DNA from: UBA1275 sp038124025 | Lineage (GTDB): Bacteria > Bacteroidota > Rhodothermia > Balneolales > Balneolaceae | Length of the DNA: 64,000 bases | NCBI GenBank assembly: GCA_038124025.1 | Contig: JAYPBC010000012.1 | Location: 1-64,000, forward strand | Direction: 5' to 3' | Part shown: positions 35,227 to 44,225 of the stretch, piece after piece | Position numbering within the stretch: the stretch's first letter is position 1 | How the letters are laid out: each line of letters starts with the position of its first letter | Notes under the pieces: model-generated | Told to the model about the DNA's origin: nothing | The model's input: only the letters and a program-made list of their open reading frames with translations | The model's database searches: none | Program-made: the position numbers and the translations under genes

Positions 35227-38226
35227 CTAGAACTGATTTAGTGTTTTTAAATATTCTTTTAAAAAACGGCCTGTATGACTGTCTATCATCGCCATTATAT
35301 CCTCTGGGGTCCCCTCGGCTACCACTTGTCCACCCCTAAATCCACCATCTGGGCCTACATCAATGACCCAGTCAGCACTTTTAATCACATCCAGGTTATG
35401 TTCGATAATTATAACCGAATGGCCGGCATCAACCAATTCATTAAAGGCCTTTAATAACTTCGCAACATCATCGAAATGCAAACCGGTCGTTGGCTCATCA
35501 AAGAAATAAACGGTGTGTTCATGACTTGTTTTGGTTAAGAACCGAGCTAGTTTAACCCGCTGAGCCTCTCCTCCAGAAAGGGTTGTGGCACTTTGACCCA
35601 AGGTGAGATAACCTAAACCCACTTTCTCCAGTGGCTCCAGTTTGTTTACAATGGTTGATTCATCCACAAAAAAATCAATGGCCTCTGAAATGGGCATGTT
35701 TAAGACATCCTCAATGCTCTTTCCGCGATACTGAACCTGCAAAATATCTTTTCGGAATCGGGCGCCATTGCACTCCTCACAAATGAGTTCTATGTCGGCC
35801 ATGAATTGCATTTCAATCTTTTGAACACCTTCACCTTGGCAGCTTTCACACCGGCCCCCTGGCACATTAAAACTAAAATGACCAGGAGTATAACCCATGA
35901 TCTTAGCTTGTCTGCTACGTGCAAAAACATCCCGTATACCATCGAAGGCCTTGGTATACGTGGCAGGATTCGATCTTGAGGACCGTCCAATAGGAGATTG
36001 ATCCACCATCTCAACATGATGAACCCTTCCCATTCCCGTTAAAGATCGGTGGCGACCTACCGTTTCATTGTAATTTCCAAAATGCTTTTTTATCCCTTTA
36101 TAAACGGTGTCGTGCACGAGGGTCGATTTTCCAGAACCTGAAACCCCGGTCACAACTAGCAATAGCCCAAGAGGAATAGTGACATCCACATTTTTTAAGT
36201 TATGCTCACTAGCTCCTTTTAGTTCCAAAGAATAGCCTGAACCGGGTCGCCGTTGAGCGGGTAAAGGGATAAGCGCTTGGCCGCTTAAATAACGGCCCGT
36301 CAAGGTGGGAGCCTCTAAAAGTTGAGGATATGCCCCTTCAAAAACTACCTCCCCACCATGAACCCCGGCAAAAGGTCCAATATCAATAATATGGTCTGCT
36401 GCCCGCATCATTTCGCTATCATGCTCAACCACAAGAACCGTATTGCCTATGTTTCGTAACGACTCTAGAATTTTAATAAGTCGGTCATTATCCCTAGGGT
36501 GTAAGCCGATGGTAGGCTCATCGAGCACATACAAACTGCCAATTAATGAACTTCCTAGGGCATTTGCCAAGCTTATTCGTTGCGACTCCCCGCCACTTAG
36601 AGTATTAGCCAGCCGGTCTAGAGTAAGGTAATCTAGACCTACTTCTACTAAATATTTTAGCCGTTTCTTTATCTCATATACTAATTGCCCTGCAACCCCT
36701 AATTCGAACTCACTTAATGTAAGTTCGTCAAAATATCGTTTGGCATGACCAATGGTTAATTCCGAGACCTCTCCAAGGTGCATCTCGCCTATGCGTACAT
36801 ATTGTGCATCTTTTCGAATGCGATATCCCTCGCACTCCGAGCAGCGGCTATACCCTCTGTAACGCGCATACAATACGCGCATGTGTACTTTGTAATTTTG
36901 AGATCGTACCTGATCAAAAAAGGCATAAATACCGATGTACTCATCCTTTCCTTTCCATAAAGCCCGTTTAACCTCTTTGGGGAGTTCTCTATAAGGTACA
37001 TCAATAGGCCAGCGTTCACGTGCGGCAACCCGAATCAAATCTCGTAAGTGCTGAGAAAATTTAGGTGAGTCAAAAGGAGCGATTGTGTTGTTTCTAATAC
37101 TCTTTTCATGATCGGGAATAACTAAGTTTTCATCTATTCCGGCCACCCGGCCAAATCCTTCGCATTGAGAACAAGCACCAAATGGATTGTTAAACGAAAA
37201 CATTTGTGGCGTTGGCTCGACAAACTCCATACCATCGCGTTCAAAACGTTCACTAAAGAGCTGTTCTTCTTCCCCCCGAACTTTAATAGAGGCTTTACCC
37301 AAACCCTGTCTAAATGCCGTTTCAAGGGAATCCACCATACGAGATCTTGTGGTATCGTCGGGTTTATTAACCAGCCGGTCCACCAATACTCTATAATCAC
37401 TTGGACGATGATTATTGGGTAATAGCAGTTCATCTTTTTTCGTTTTTGTAGAACCTTTTTTCGATGATTTTGCAGCGTCTTTCGTGGAGCTCTTAGATAT
37501 TTTCCCTTCCTTTATAGTGCCATTTGCCTCCTCATCTTCATCTGTTTGCGGAGGGTTTAAGTTAGTTAGGTCTACTATTTCCTCTGTAGAAAGGTGCAAA
37601 AGACGCGTAAAGCCTTTTTCCTTGAGTAATTTTAATTCATCACTGACCGTGTGGCTGCCATGCTCAGGTATAGGATATAATATGTAGAACCTTGCTCCTT
37701 CTTCGAGATGCTCTTCCATATAGTTAACTACATCCCCTGGAGTGTCCTTGGTTACTAATTCTCCCGAAATCGGACTATAAGTCTTTCCAATACGTGCGAA
37801 TAATAAGCGCAAATAATCATAGATCTCTGTAGTAGTTCCGACCGTAGAACGAGGATTGGATGAGGTGGTTTTTTGCTGAATGGCCATCGCGGGAGAGATG
37901 CCATGAATATGGTCTACTTCTGGCTTATCCATCCTCTCGAGAAATTGCCGGGCATAACTCGACAAACTTTCCACATAACGTCTTTGGCCTTCGGCATAAA
38001 TGGTATCAAAGGCTAAACTAGACTTACCTGAGCCAGAAACCCCTGTTATAACAGTAAGACTATTCCGAGGAATTTGAACCCTTATATTCTTCAAATTATG
38101 AGTTCTCGCTCCCTCTACCACTATGGGCCGCGACTTTTGTCGGTTATCTTTCTTCTGTCTTATATGTTTCGTGGCTTGCTTAGACACTCGCTCTGCTTCA
38201 CTCCTGATAGTACGATAATTAGTCAA
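35227..38226 (-). CDS. uvrA: Excinuclease ABC subunit A
   Basis: 999 residues. Two ABC ATPase halves are evident: Walker A GVSGSGKSSLAFDT (about 63) and GVSGSGKSTLVHDT, signature LSGGESQRISLA and LSGGEAQRVKLA, and Walker B segments ending LDEPTIGLHPRD and FDEPTTGLH. Zinc-module cysteines appear in CSQCEGFG, CSECEGY and CESCQGEG/CEECNG. UvrA detects bulky DNA damage and loads UvrB. Compared with the 940-residue E. coli protein it has an N-terminal extension of about 30 residues and a Ser/Lys-rich insert around residues 235-265 in the UvrB-binding region. Its start overlaps the stop of the comEC remnant by four bases. Confidence 0.97.
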   Translation of the reverse strand: MTNYRTIRSEAERVSKQATKHIRQKKDNRQKSRPIVVEGARTHNLKNIRVQIPRNSLTVITGVSGSGKSSLAFDTIYAEGQRRYVESLSSYARQFLERMDKPEVDHIHGISPAMAIQQKTTSSNPRSTVGTTTEIYDYLRLLFARIGKTYSPISGELVTKDTPGDVVNYMEEHLEEGARFYILYPIPEHGSHTVSDELKLLKEKGFTRLLHLSTEEIVDLTNLNPPQTDEDEEANGTIKEGKISKSSTKDAAKSSKKGSTKTKKDELLLPNNHRPSDYRVLVDRLVNKPDDTTRSRMVDSLETAFRQGLGKASIKVRGEEEQLFSERFERDGMEFVEPTPQMFSFNNPFGACSQCEGFGRVAGIDENLVIPDHEKSIRNNTIAPFDSPKFSQHLRDLIRVAARERWPIDVPYRELPKEVKRALWKGKDEYIGIYAFFDQVRSQNYKVHMRVLYARYRGYSRCSECEGYRIRKDAQYVRIGEMHLGEVSELTIGHAKRYFDELTLSEFELGVAGQLVYEIKKRLKYLVEVGLDYLTLDRLANTLSGGESQRISLANALGSSLIGSLYVLDEPTIGLHPRDNDRLIKILESLRNIGNTVLVVEHDSEMMRAADHIIDIGPFAGVHGGEVVFEGAYPQLLEAPTLTGRYLSGQALIPLPAQRRPGSGYSLELKGASEHNLKNVDVTIPLGLLLVVTGVSGSGKSTLVHDTVYKGIKKHFGNYNETVGRHRSLTGMGRVHHVEMVDQSPIGRSSRSNPATYTKAFDGIRDVFARSRQAKIMGYTPGHFSFNVPGGRCESCQGEGVQKIEMQFMADIELICEECNGARFRKDILQVQYRGKSIEDVLNMPISEAIDFFVDESTIVNKLEPLEKVGLGYLTLGQSATTLSGGEAQRVKLARFLTKTSHEHTVYFFDEPTTGLHFDDVAKLLKAFNELVDAGHSVIIIEHNLDVIKSADWVIDVGPDGGFRGGQVVAEGTPEDIMAMIDSHTGRFLKEYLKTLNQF

Positions 38227-38840
38227 TCCTGAAAGATACCATTTTCATGGGCCTTATCTAAGCTGTTTATTGGGATTTTATTTCGCTTTTTTCTGTATTT
38301 CCAGTCGTAATGAATCCATTCATTGCCATCCGACTCTAAGATAAGGGCCTCCCTTTCACGTAAATCCCAATGGGGTATATTGTACTTCTGTAACCGATCA
38401 AATACCTCGGGAGAGGGGTGAGAATAACGGTTGTTCAATCCTGCGGAAATAACCGCATAAGCGGGATTTACTAAGCGTAACAAACGACTTGAACTGCTGG
38501 TTTTACTGCCATGATGGCCTATTTCATATATTTCTGCCTCCAACTGTTTATTTAGGCTCGTTTGAAATATACCACTGAGCACCACAATGACAGCGTAAAC
38601 GGCACTAAGCCTTACCTGATTTCTGATTTTTCTGTGCCAGCGTTGATGGTACATAGGCCTTACTCCACTATTATACAATAGAAATAAAGCCATGGTTAAT
38701 TGAATGGCCAACATGAATAAAAGTGACCCAAAACCTGCTTGTATCGCTATATTAGCTGTAAGGGTAGAGAGAGAAAACCACCGATGAAGGGATATACCGA
38801 ACATATATAGACATAGAATTCTAACTACTGGTTCATTCAC
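38223..38840 (-). CDS. Internally deleted ComEC-like remnant
   Basis: 205 residues. The first ~100 residues look like the N-terminus of ComEC/Rec2 (PVVRILCLYMFGISLHRW, then three hydrophobic segments ending in VVLSGIFQTSL). From about residue 102 the sequence jumps straight to the C-terminal end of the metallo-beta-lactamase domain: IYEIGHHGSKTSSSS, then YAVISAGLNNRYSHPSPEVF. The whole competence channel (DUF4131 and most of the Competence domain) and the first part of the lactamase domain are missing, several hundred residues in a 700-800-residue family. DNA uptake by this product is not credible. The frame stays open and overlaps uvrA by four bases (ATGA), so it may persist as a leader that couples uvrA translation (inference). 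Confidence 0.75.
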   Translation of the reverse strand: MNEPVVRILCLYMFGISLHRWFSLSTLTANIAIQAGFGSLLFMLAIQLTMALFLLYNSGVRPMYHQRWHRKIRNQVRLSAVYAVIVVLSGIFQTSLNKQLEAEIYEIGHHGSKTSSSSRLLRLVNPAYAVISAGLNNRYSHPSPEVFDRLQKYNIPHWDLREREALILESDGNEWIHYDWKYRKKRNKIPINSLDKAHENGIFQD

Positions 38841-39007
38841 TCTTTGAGGCTTTAGTGGGCTTGAATTACATTAGCTAGTAGACCGTCGCCTTGGATTAGC
38901 CTTACGTTAAATTTTGTTCCTTTGTATGATTTTACCGACTTGATCTTGGTGATTGATGCCAATTTTTGCGTAATTCCATGTATTAACCAATAATAATTGT
39001 CGCGGAT

Positions 39008-40456
39008 ATGAAGAGAAAAGATTTTTTAACCAGAGTCGGATTAGCAGGGGCAGGGTTTAGTATTGTTCCTCGTCATGTGTTAGGGGGTAAAGGCTTTATT
39101 GCACCGAGTGATACCTTATATATAGGGGCTATAGGAGCTGGTGGTCGAGGAAATGATAACCTTCGCCAGCTAGCACTACATCCAAATGTGAGAGTTTCTC
39201 ATCTTTGCGACGTGGATGAACGAATGGTAAGCCGCGCTAGAGAAGCATATCCCAACGCCCCTTTCTACACCGATTACAGAAAAATGTTGGAAGTTCATGA
39301 ATCCGATATAGATGCCGTGGTCGTATCATCGCCCGATCACAACCATGCTGTACAAACGATGGATGCCATTCAACGAGGCATGCATGTATATGTAGAGAAA
39401 CCCTTAACCCATGATATTTATGAAGCTCGAATGCTAACTGAAGGTGCTTCAAAATATAAAGTGGTCACACAAATGGGTAATTATGGGTCTTCAGGTAATG
39501 GGGTTCGGCAAATGAAGGAATGGTTACAGGCGGGTATTATTGGGCAAGCTCACACCGTTTATGTGTGGACTAACCGTCCCGTTTGGCCTCAGGGAATCAG
39601 TTGGCCTGCAATTCCAGCGCCCGTCCCTAATGGGTTGGATTGGGATTTGTGGCTAGGTACAGCGCCATATAAAGATTATGTGGAGGGACTTGCCCCCTTC
39701 AACTGGAGAGGCTGGTCGGATTATGGAACCGGTGCACTTGGAGATATGGGGTGTCACTTAATGGAAACCCCCTTTAATGTGCTTGATCTCAGCTACCCTG
39801 ACCGAGTAGAATGTAGTGTTGGTGCTGTTTATGTTGACGAATTCCGTCGAGGTGAGTTTCCCGATGGATTTCCTCCATCCTCTCATGTGGTTTTACGTTT
39901 TCCCTACCAAAATGGGGATTTTATAAAACTGCACTGGATGGATGGAGGTATACAACCTGCAAGGCCCGAAGAACTAGAACCCAATGAGATCATGGGTGAT
40001 GGAGGAAATGGAGTGTTAATTATCGGCGATCGCGGAAAAATGATGTGCGATACCTATGGGAGGAACCCTCGATTACTTCCTTCGGCGCTAAATGAGCATG
40101 TACAAGTACCCGAAACCCTCCCCCGTGTTCCAGAAGGGCACCATCATCAATGGGTTAATGCTTGTTTAGCAGGCTATGGTGAGCATCAATTAAGCTCGTC
40201 CTTTGATATTGCAGGTCCACTAACAGAAAGTGTACTTATGGGCAACTTAGCTATACGCAGTTATGACTATAAAGAAGAATACAAAGAGACCTACACCGAA
40301 GAAGGGGTGGAAATGGAGAGAATGCGAACACGCTATCCAGGCCGGGGTATTCAGCTTTTATGGGATGGCCCTTCCATGAAAGTAACTAACTTCGAGCCAG
40401 CCAATACATTTGTTCGTAGAACATACCGAGACGGATGGGGTACAGGCTCGCTCTAA
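39008..40456 (+). CDS. Gfo/Idh/MocA family oxidoreductase
   Basis: 482 residues. The N-terminus (KRKDFLTRVGLAGAGFSIVPRHVLGG) looks like an export signal of the kind common in Bacteroidota members. The NAD(P)-binding loop is IGAIGAGGRGNDN (about 39), and VEKPLTHDI (about 130) is the family's EKP motif. GDMGCHLMETPFNVL corresponds to the catalytic GxHxxD-like region. Such enzymes oxidise or reduce sugars and inositols; substrate is unknown. Its stop overlaps the convergent sugar-dehydrogenase gene by four bases (40453-40456). Confidence 0.88.
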   Translation: MKRKDFLTRVGLAGAGFSIVPRHVLGGKGFIAPSDTLYIGAIGAGGRGNDNLRQLALHPNVRVSHLCDVDERMVSRAREAYPNAPFYTDYRKMLEVHESDIDAVVVSSPDHNHAVQTMDAIQRGMHVYVEKPLTHDIYEARMLTEGASKYKVVTQMGNYGSSGNGVRQMKEWLQAGIIGQAHTVYVWTNRPVWPQGISWPAIPAPVPNGLDWDLWLGTAPYKDYVEGLAPFNWRGWSDYGTGALGDMGCHLMETPFNVLDLSYPDRVECSVGAVYVDEFRRGEFPDGFPPSSHVVLRFPYQNGDFIKLHWMDGGIQPARPEELEPNEIMGDGGNGVLIIGDRGKMMCDTYGRNPRLLPSALNEHVQVPETLPRVPEGHHHQWVNACLAGYGEHQLSSSFDIAGPLTESVLMGNLAIRSYDYKEEYKETYTEEGVEMERMRTRYPGRGIQLLWDGPSMKVTNFEPANTFVRRTYRDGWGTGSL

Positions 40457-41568
40457 ACTCCCTCCACGCGGAATATACCCTGGCCCGTAACACCTACATA
40501 GATATACCCATCGGGTCCCTGTTTAATACTACGTACCCGGCCTATGCCTTGTAGCACTTCTGTTCTACCCCCAACGCTATTTCCGTCAAGCTGCAGCAGC
40601 TCCACCAATCCGAATTTCAAGGAGCCTATCAGTAAATGTCCTTTCCAGTCAGGGTATCGATCGCTAGTTACAAAGGTCATCCCAGAGGGAGCAATAGATG
40701 GCACCCAATACTGAATGGGTTGTTGCATCCCTTCACGTACCGTATCCTCGGCAAATGGGGTGCCATTATAATTTATACCATAGCTAATGACTGGCCAGCC
40801 GTAGTTTTTACCTGGCTCAATGATGTTCAATTCATCTCCTCCTCTTGGGCCATGTTCATGGGCCCACATTTGACCAGTTACCGGGTGCCGCTCCATACCT
40901 TGTTGATTTCTATGACCATATGAATAAACTGCCTCAATAGCGTTATCCTGCCCAACAAAGGGGTTATCCTGAGGAATACTTCCATCGTCATTTATTCGGT
41001 AGACCTTTCCTCCATCAATAGAAAGACTTTGAGGATTTACATCTCTATTTCCACGATCTCCAATGGTAAAGTAAAGCGTTCCATCGGTTCCAAACTCCAA
41101 ACGACTACCATAATGCACACCTCTTCGACTGTTGGGCGTTGCCTTGTATACTGTTTCTACTTCCTCGAGTCCATTCTCTCCCAATTTTGCTCGAATAATC
41201 TTAGTATTTGCACCCTCACCTTCTCCTGAGGTGGATGAATAACTAAAATAAATCCATCCATTTTCGGAATGATTAGGATGTGCCTGTACATCTAAAAACC
41301 CACCTTGACGCTCAGGATAGAGATCCCCAAGTACTTCGGTATAATCCGCTATAATTTCACCATCCCGCACCACGTACAAAATTCCAGAGCGATCGGTCAC
41401 CAACAACTCTCCGCTAGATAACCAATCCATTCCCCAGGGTACTTCAATACCACTAACATATTTTGTGAAGGTGTACTCATTTTGAGCCTGTGGGGTGGGG
41501 GTAGCCGCACATGAAAGCCAAAATAAAAGGGCTAAAGCCAACGGATAAAAAGAAAATTTTTTTAACAT
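40453..41568 (-). CDS. Glucose/sorbosone dehydrogenase family lipoprotein (PQQ-type)
   Basis: 371 residues. A lipoprotein signal (YPLALALLFWLSC, cysteine at about residue 20) tethers it to the envelope. A six-bladed beta-propeller follows with family motifs PWGMDWLSSGELLVTDR, GLLDVQ-like GGFLDVQAHPNH, YGSRLEFGTDGTLYFTIGDR, WAHEHGPRGGDELNII and GKNYGWPVISYG. These match soluble aldose sugar dehydrogenases that oxidise sugars with PQQ. PQQ synthesis genes are not in the window. It converges with the Gfo/Idh gene. Confidence 0.9.
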   Translation of the reverse strand: MLKKFSFYPLALALLFWLSCAATPTPQAQNEYTFTKYVSGIEVPWGMDWLSSGELLVTDRSGILYVVRDGEIIADYTEVLGDLYPERQGGFLDVQAHPNHSENGWIYFSYSSTSGEGEGANTKIIRAKLGENGLEEVETVYKATPNSRRGVHYGSRLEFGTDGTLYFTIGDRGNRDVNPQSLSIDGGKVYRINDDGSIPQDNPFVGQDNAIEAVYSYGHRNQQGMERHPVTGQMWAHEHGPRGGDELNIIEPGKNYGWPVISYGINYNGTPFAEDTVREGMQQPIQYWVPSIAPSGMTFVTSDRYPDWKGHLLIGSLKFGLVELLQLDGNSVGGRTEVLQGIGRVRSIKQGPDGYIYVGVTGQGIFRVEGV

Positions 41569-41675
41569 ATCAATGATGGTTAAGAATGAATTTATAGGAT
41601 AATCTACAATAGAATCGATTCAGTTACAGAACATTACTACAGATGATTGAATACGTTTTTGACATAGAATATCAC

Positions 41676-42134
41676 CTAACGATAAAGAAATTGCCTAAGT
41701 TCGTCAGTATTCATAAAACCTGTACGCCGCTTCAATTGATTCCCTTCAGGATCTAAAATGAGTGTGCCAGGAAAGACGTAAATACCCTGTTGTTGAGCCC
41801 ACGCTCTGGAGCTAAGCTCCTGTCCCCGGAAACGTACTGATTCATCGGCATTTCCATTTACTTTAACAGGAATGTAACCAGCGTCCAACACCTCACGAAC
41901 CGTGCTATCTGGATAAACCTCCCGCTCCATGGCTCGACAATATTTACACCCATCTTCGTATACATCAACTAGGACCAGTTTATCAGAATCTCTAGCTTCT
42001 TGCAATCCTGCGCCCAAGCCACGCCAGTCAGGGGCGTTTTGGATTTCTACTGGGGCGGTTTTCTGTATAGCATTGTAGACAAATACACCTAAAAATGCCC
42101 CTAAAACAACGGCGATAACAGATTTTTTAGTCAT
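41676..42134 (-). CDS. Membrane-anchored thioredoxin-fold protein
   Basis: 152 residues. An N-terminal helix (AVVLGAFLGVFVYNAI) anchors or exports it. The thioredoxin domain has LVDVYEDGCKYCRAMEREVY, with redox motif CKYC in place of CGPC, and a cis-Pro context FPGTLILDP. The layout resembles DUF255/thioredoxin_7 proteins such as SoxW-like or DsbD-gamma-like reductants. It probably works on periplasmic thiols. It lies 107 bases upstream of the sugar dehydrogenase on the same strand. Confidence 0.85.
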   Translation of the reverse strand: MTKKSVIAVVLGAFLGVFVYNAIQKTAPVEIQNAPDWRGLGAGLQEARDSDKLVLVDVYEDGCKYCRAMEREVYPDSTVREVLDAGYIPVKVNGNADESVRFRGQELSSRAWAQQQGIYVFPGTLILDPEGNQLKRRTGFMNTDELRQFLYR

Positions 42135-42219
42135 TACAATCTTTGCTTAGCCTCAATTTTATTTAATTATAATAGTATCTTTAATATAAATAATAGTACA
42201 AAATATGGGCATTTGATAC

Positions 42220-42453
42220 ATGACAAATTCAATAATAGAGCAATACAAACTTGGTGCAGTACAGGTAACCGTTAGTACCTCAGAGCGGCTCAACAAATAT
42301 ACTGTGCATTGCTCCAATGACGAATTTGCTTCGGAATTTACCGTTAGTGAGTACGAATTTAAGCACTATAAACGACTTATGAATCAGCGCATCACCGAAG
42401 CCTTTAAGCAGGCAGATGACCCTCTTTCCGAATCAAAACCCGACCATGCCTAA
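42220..42453 (+). CDS. Small uncharacterised protein
   Basis: 77 residues, no known motif. It is soluble, moderately charged, and predicted to have a beta-rich first half (LGAVQVTVSTSERLNKYTVHC) and a helical second half. Its stop overlaps the start of the HTH gene by eight bases, which supports real translation and joint expression. Confidence 0.6.
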   Translation: MTNSIIEQYKLGAVQVTVSTSERLNKYTVHCSNDEFASEFTVSEYEFKHYKRLMNQRITEAFKQADDPLSESKPDHA

Positions 42454-42871
42454 GCAAATTGGTAATTTAATACTTTACTCTATTGACGACCTTCATGAAA
42501 AGTTGGGCGTTTCTAAGCTGACTTTACGTTCTTATTTACGTAGTGGACGTATCAGAGGCCGCAAATTAGGCGTCAGTTGGTATGTTACCGAAGAATCACT
42601 ACAAGAGTACTTCAACCCGCCAGAAAAGGGGGCGACCAACGTGGAAATCCCCAATGCATCGAATACCCACAATTACCGATACATTGTTCAAGGTATAAAT
42701 GACCTGGTTAGCGAGACCGAAGAGTGCGAGACTCGCTCCGAAGCCATAGAGCTGCTTCAACAGCAGGCTATTTTAAGTTTGTTTCAGGTAAAAATTCTGG
42801 AGCGCAACAGTGATAAGATAGTTCAAATTGTTAAGGCTCGGGATTTCATTGAGCAATATGGAGCAAAATAA
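42446..42871 (+). CDS. Excisionase-type helix-turn-helix protein
   Basis: 141 residues from the ATG at 42446; a start ten codons earlier (42416) is possible but lies deeper in the upstream gene. A MerR/excisionase-like winged helix occupies residues 10-55: LYSIDDLHEKLGVSKLTLRSY, then GRIRGRKLGVSWYVTEESL (given here in parts). This is the DNA-binding module used by excisionases and small regulators. The C-terminal half is an unassigned alpha/beta segment. No integrase or attachment site is near, so a chromosomal regulator is likelier than a mobile-element gene. Confidence 0.75.
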   Translation: MPKQIGNLILYSIDDLHEKLGVSKLTLRSYLRSGRIRGRKLGVSWYVTEESLQEYFNPPEKGATNVEIPNASNTHNYRYIVQGINDLVSETEECETRSEAIELLQQQAILSLFQVKILERNSDKIVQIVKARDFIEQYGAK

Positions 42872-42971
42872 GAAGACTTTTTAATAGGCCTTTTAAGCAT
42901 CCTGTTTACTTAAATAGTATCAACTCTCAACCGCACCTTTTCTGAACAATAGTAACCAGCAATATTAACGT

Positions 42972-43559
42972 TTAGGCCCTCGCCTTTTTTTGTTGCTTTA
43001 GAAAGCCTTGAACCCGAATGATGCTGCTAATGGTTTTAGCATCGTTAATCTCACCGCTATCAATCATGCTTAATGCTTCCTCAAATGGAACCCTATATAT
43101 GCTCAAAAATTCATCTTGATCCGTGTTTTGTGCTCCTTGGGTAAGCCCTTCGGCTAGATAGATGTGAATGATTTCATCCGCATAGCCAATGGCTGGATAA
43201 AAATGACCAATATAGGTCAACTGCTCTGCCCGATAACCCGTTTCTTCCTCCAGCTCCCTACTTGCTGTACTAAGCGGGTCTTCGTCAACGTCGATTTTTC
43301 CTGCAGGAACCTCCCAGAATAATTGCTGAGCTGGATACCGAAACTGCTGAATAAGCACACAGTCCCCATTACCAAACATAGGTACTACTGCGCAAGCCCC
43401 TGGGTGCTGTATCCACTCTCTTCGGCCGGTGCTGGAATCCGGAAGGATGGCCTCGTCTTTAAAAACATGCAAAAGCTCTCCTGAAAATACCTTTTCACTG
43501 TATTTCCTTTGTTCTACAAGGTGGCCATTTAACCGCAGTTTTGAACTGGTTTTTTTCAT
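42972..43559 (-). CDS. Nudix hydrolase, ADP-ribose pyrophosphatase-like
   Basis: 195 residues. The Nudix box spans about 92-114: GKIDVDEDPLSTASRELEEE followed by TGY, with all catalytic glutamates. VLIQQFRYPAQQLFWEVPAGK before it is typical of the ADP-ribose pyrophosphatase (NudF) subgroup, and a Pro sits about 16 residues after the box (FYPAIGYADE). It probably splits ADP-ribose or related nucleoside diphosphate sugars in the cytoplasm. It converges with the HTH gene and is divergent from the CDP-alcohol transferase. Confidence 0.92.
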   Translation of the reverse strand: MKKTSSKLRLNGHLVEQRKYSEKVFSGELLHVFKDEAILPDSSTGRREWIQHPGACAVVPMFGNGDCVLIQQFRYPAQQLFWEVPAGKIDVDEDPLSTASRELEEETGYRAEQLTYIGHFYPAIGYADEIIHIYLAEGLTQGAQNTDQDEFLSIYRVPFEEALSMIDSGEINDAKTISSIIRVQGFLKQQKKARA

Positions 43560-43623
43560 GTGGCTTTATCGAGGGATTGGTTTTAACTTTAGACAAAAAT
43601 AATATCGTAATAAATCCTGGGTC

Positions 43624-44214
43624 TTGTCGGTTCAAAATAATATAGATGGTAGAAAAATTGAGGTAAGTGGTAAAGTATTTACCATCTCTAACTTTATATC
43701 ATTTTCCCGAATATTTATTGTGATTCCAGTGGTTTATCGCCATTACATCAATGGGTATTCGGTCGATGCAATTATAGGCCTTTTGATCGGTTATGGGGTT
43801 ATTTCAGATTACTTAGACGGATTTGTCGCACGAAAAACCAACACCATTTCCGAAGTGGGTAAAATGATAGACCCCATTTCTGATAAAATTGCGGCGGGAC
43901 TACTTTTTATTTACACGGTATATATTGGCTGGGTTCCTTTGTGGTTCTTATGGCTGTTCGTTGCACGAGATGTGTTGATATTACTTGGCTCATCATTTAT
44001 CAAACTGAGATATGGAAAAGTAGCTATGAGTACAATTTCGGGCAAAATATCGGTTAATATTATTTCTCTCTATTGGATTTCCGTGTTCTTTTTTAGATCG
44101 GCCACCCTAGTTCACACCATTTTATTGTGGGCATCAGTCGTCATCATGTTGTTCTCATTTATTATGTATCTTTTACGGTATAGAAATATTATGAACGGCG
44201 CTCGTTTTAATTAA
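43624..44214 (+). CDS. CDP-alcohol phosphatidyltransferase family protein
   Basis: 196 residues with about five membrane helices. The full family motif D62-x2-D65-G-x2-A-R-x8-G79-x3-D83-x3-D87 is present, beginning at DYLDGFVAR. The family transfers a phosphoalcohol head group from CDP-diacylglycerol or a related donor; phosphatidylglycerophosphate synthase is the commonest member of this size. The acceptor cannot be told. The start is a TTG at 43624, as no ATG occurs before the first helix. ftsY starts 11 bases after its stop. Confidence 0.9.
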   Translation: MSVQNNIDGRKIEVSGKVFTISNFISFSRIFIVIPVVYRHYINGYSVDAIIGLLIGYGVISDYLDGFVARKTNTISEVGKMIDPISDKIAAGLLFIYTVYIGWVPLWFLWLFVARDVLILLGSSFIKLRYGKVAMSTISGKISVNIISLYWISVFFFRSATLVHTILLWASVVIMLFSFIMYLLRYRNIMNGARFN

Positions 44215-44225
44215 TTGGAGAGAAT

